From Lichenifustis flavocetrariae (lineage in GTDB: Bacteria > Pseudomonadota > Alphaproteobacteria > Rhizobiales > Beijerinckiaceae): a DNA stretch of 64,000 nucleotides. Within the stretch, counting starts at the first letter, position 1. Every line of letters begins with the position of its first letter. Positions 63,615-64,000 of the stretch are shown here, in pieces. The DNA is taken from positions 62,001 to 126,000 of the forward strand of contig NZ_JAMOIM010000014.1 of the NCBI RefSeq assembly GCF_026130545.1. The letters are read 5' to 3'. Under the pieces are notes generated by a model, which was not told where the DNA came from, did no database searches, and saw only the letters and a list, made by a program, of their open reading frames with translations. Made by a program: the position numbers and the translations under genes.

Positions 63615-63671
63615 GCGAGTGTCCCAAGGCGACGCCCGAGTTTCGCCAAGGTTCCGAACGCAAGCAAGTGC

Positions 63672-63774
63672 CTCATTCCGGGGCGGCGCAGCCGAACCCG
63701 GAACCGGTGTGCTCCAGCGTCCAACGCCGAAGCTCCCCGGTTCCGGATCTCCGCTGCGCTGCGTCCGGAATGAG
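63672..63774. repeat. Palindromic intergenic repeat, copy 2 (CTCATTCCGG...CCGGAATGAG)
   Basis: Second copy of the 63219-63320 unit in the same orientation. It is on the other side of the GIY-YIG gene, 57 bases before its start. Same terminal inverted repeats, and identical right half. Confidence 0.85.
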
Positions 63775-63803
63775 GACGGTTCAGTGGCACGGAGGAACTG
63801 CGG

Positions 63804-64000
63804 TCAGGTCGTACCCTGACCCTCGTCATAAAGGTAAAGCGTCACGAGACAGGCAAAGCCATTGGCCCAGGTGATCGCGTCGGCGAGGTCGATGCCCTCC
63901 CGCGCCTCGTAGACCACCGCGTCGTTGCCCATCCGCTCTGGGGCCCGGTCGGCATCGGCGCAATTGTTGTCATGCCATGTCGGCTCGATGATGCCGTTGA
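63804..64000 (-). CDS. Hypothetical protein, C-terminal fragment at window edge
   Basis: Reading leftward from the right edge, an open frame of 65 codons ends at a TGA at 63804-63806. It reads NGIIEPTWHDNNCADADRAP, ERMGNDAVVYEAREGIDLAD, AITWANGFACLVTLYLYDEG and looks coding. The N-terminus lies beyond the window. No family recognised. Confidence 0.55.
   Translation of the reverse strand, partial: NGIIEPTWHDNNCADADRAPERMGNDAVVYEAREGIDLADAITWANGFACLVTLYLYDEGQGTT

Overview
This is a 64 kb piece of a GC-rich chromosome from an alphaproteobacterium, most likely of the order Hyphomicrobiales (Rhizobiales). The evidence is the alphaproteobacterial style of ParE, RecG, RecJ, Pgi and Zwf, the frequent GTG/TTG starts behind strong Shine-Dalgarno sites, the short secreted Rap1a-like and TonB-C-like proteins, and two families of palindromic intergenic repeats (CTTCTCCC/GGGAGAAGG and CTCATTCCGG/CCGGAATGAG). 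The genus cannot be fixed from the sequence alone. I found no rRNA, tRNA, CRISPR array, prophage or insertion sequence.

Layout. 1-3267: xylose divergon, with xylF (partial, minus) facing a LacI-type regulator and xylA. 3426-4457: aldo/keto reductase. 4929-8810: PaoABC-type periplasmic molybdenum aldehyde oxidoreductase. 8972-9943: ureohydrolase. 10129-11775: pgi. 12315-15601: an ECF42-type sigma factor cluster (DGPF/YCII protein, sigma factor with C-terminal extension, two VOC proteins, SRPBCC protein), with two copies of one promoter-like motif. 15663-21288: DEAD-box helicase, parE, recJ. 21301-24171: secreted Gfo/Idh/MocA oxidoreductase and small proteins, with a noncoding stretch holding strong hairpins. 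24419-25897: zwf. 25989-27041: Old Yellow Enzyme with an operator-like inverted repeat. 27429-29313: LigD-type DNA ligase and lytic transglycosylase. 29804-32146: stress-type flavin-fold protein, glutathione-independent formaldehyde dehydrogenase, small zinc-ribbon-like protein. 32383-39319: LysR regulator and a polyamine-type ABC importer operon that continues into a membrane desaturase and a TIM-barrel protein. 39390-45889: a minus-strand run (chloroperoxidase-like hydrolase, secreted alpha/beta hydrolase, secreted metallo-beta-lactamase-fold protein, DUF6130, decayed DUF302, frameshifted RclA-like reductase) facing a LysR regulator. 46073-47595: small genes, including two Rap1a-like proteins, one coupled to a ribbon-helix-helix protein. 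47896-53875: LacI regulator facing a family-3 binding protein, a fused permease-ATPase, a Gfo/Idh/MocA dehydrogenase and a DAO-type flavoprotein, with twin operators between. 53960-58154: isolated GspE and recG. 58340-61515: OpgC-like acyltransferase, SGNH hydrolase, phosphoribosyltransferase and a small secreted protein. 61531-64000: YggU, a stress flavin-fold protein, a methyltransferase, and a GIY-YIG nuclease bracketed by two copies of one palindromic repeat; a partial gene runs off the right edge.

The window is mostly modular metabolism: sugar uptake and central carbon (xylF/xylA, pgi, zwf), aldehyde/formaldehyde and electrophile detoxification (PaoABC, FdhA, OYE, aldo/keto reductase, RclA-like), and two complete importer-plus-catabolism loci with local regulators. 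The observations I consider strongest are the duplicated ECF42-type promoter motif, the one-base frameshift that splits the RclA-like reductase, the twin CCGG-centred LacI operators in front of an opine/Amadori-like operon with a fused transporter, and the GIY-YIG nuclease between two palindromic repeats.
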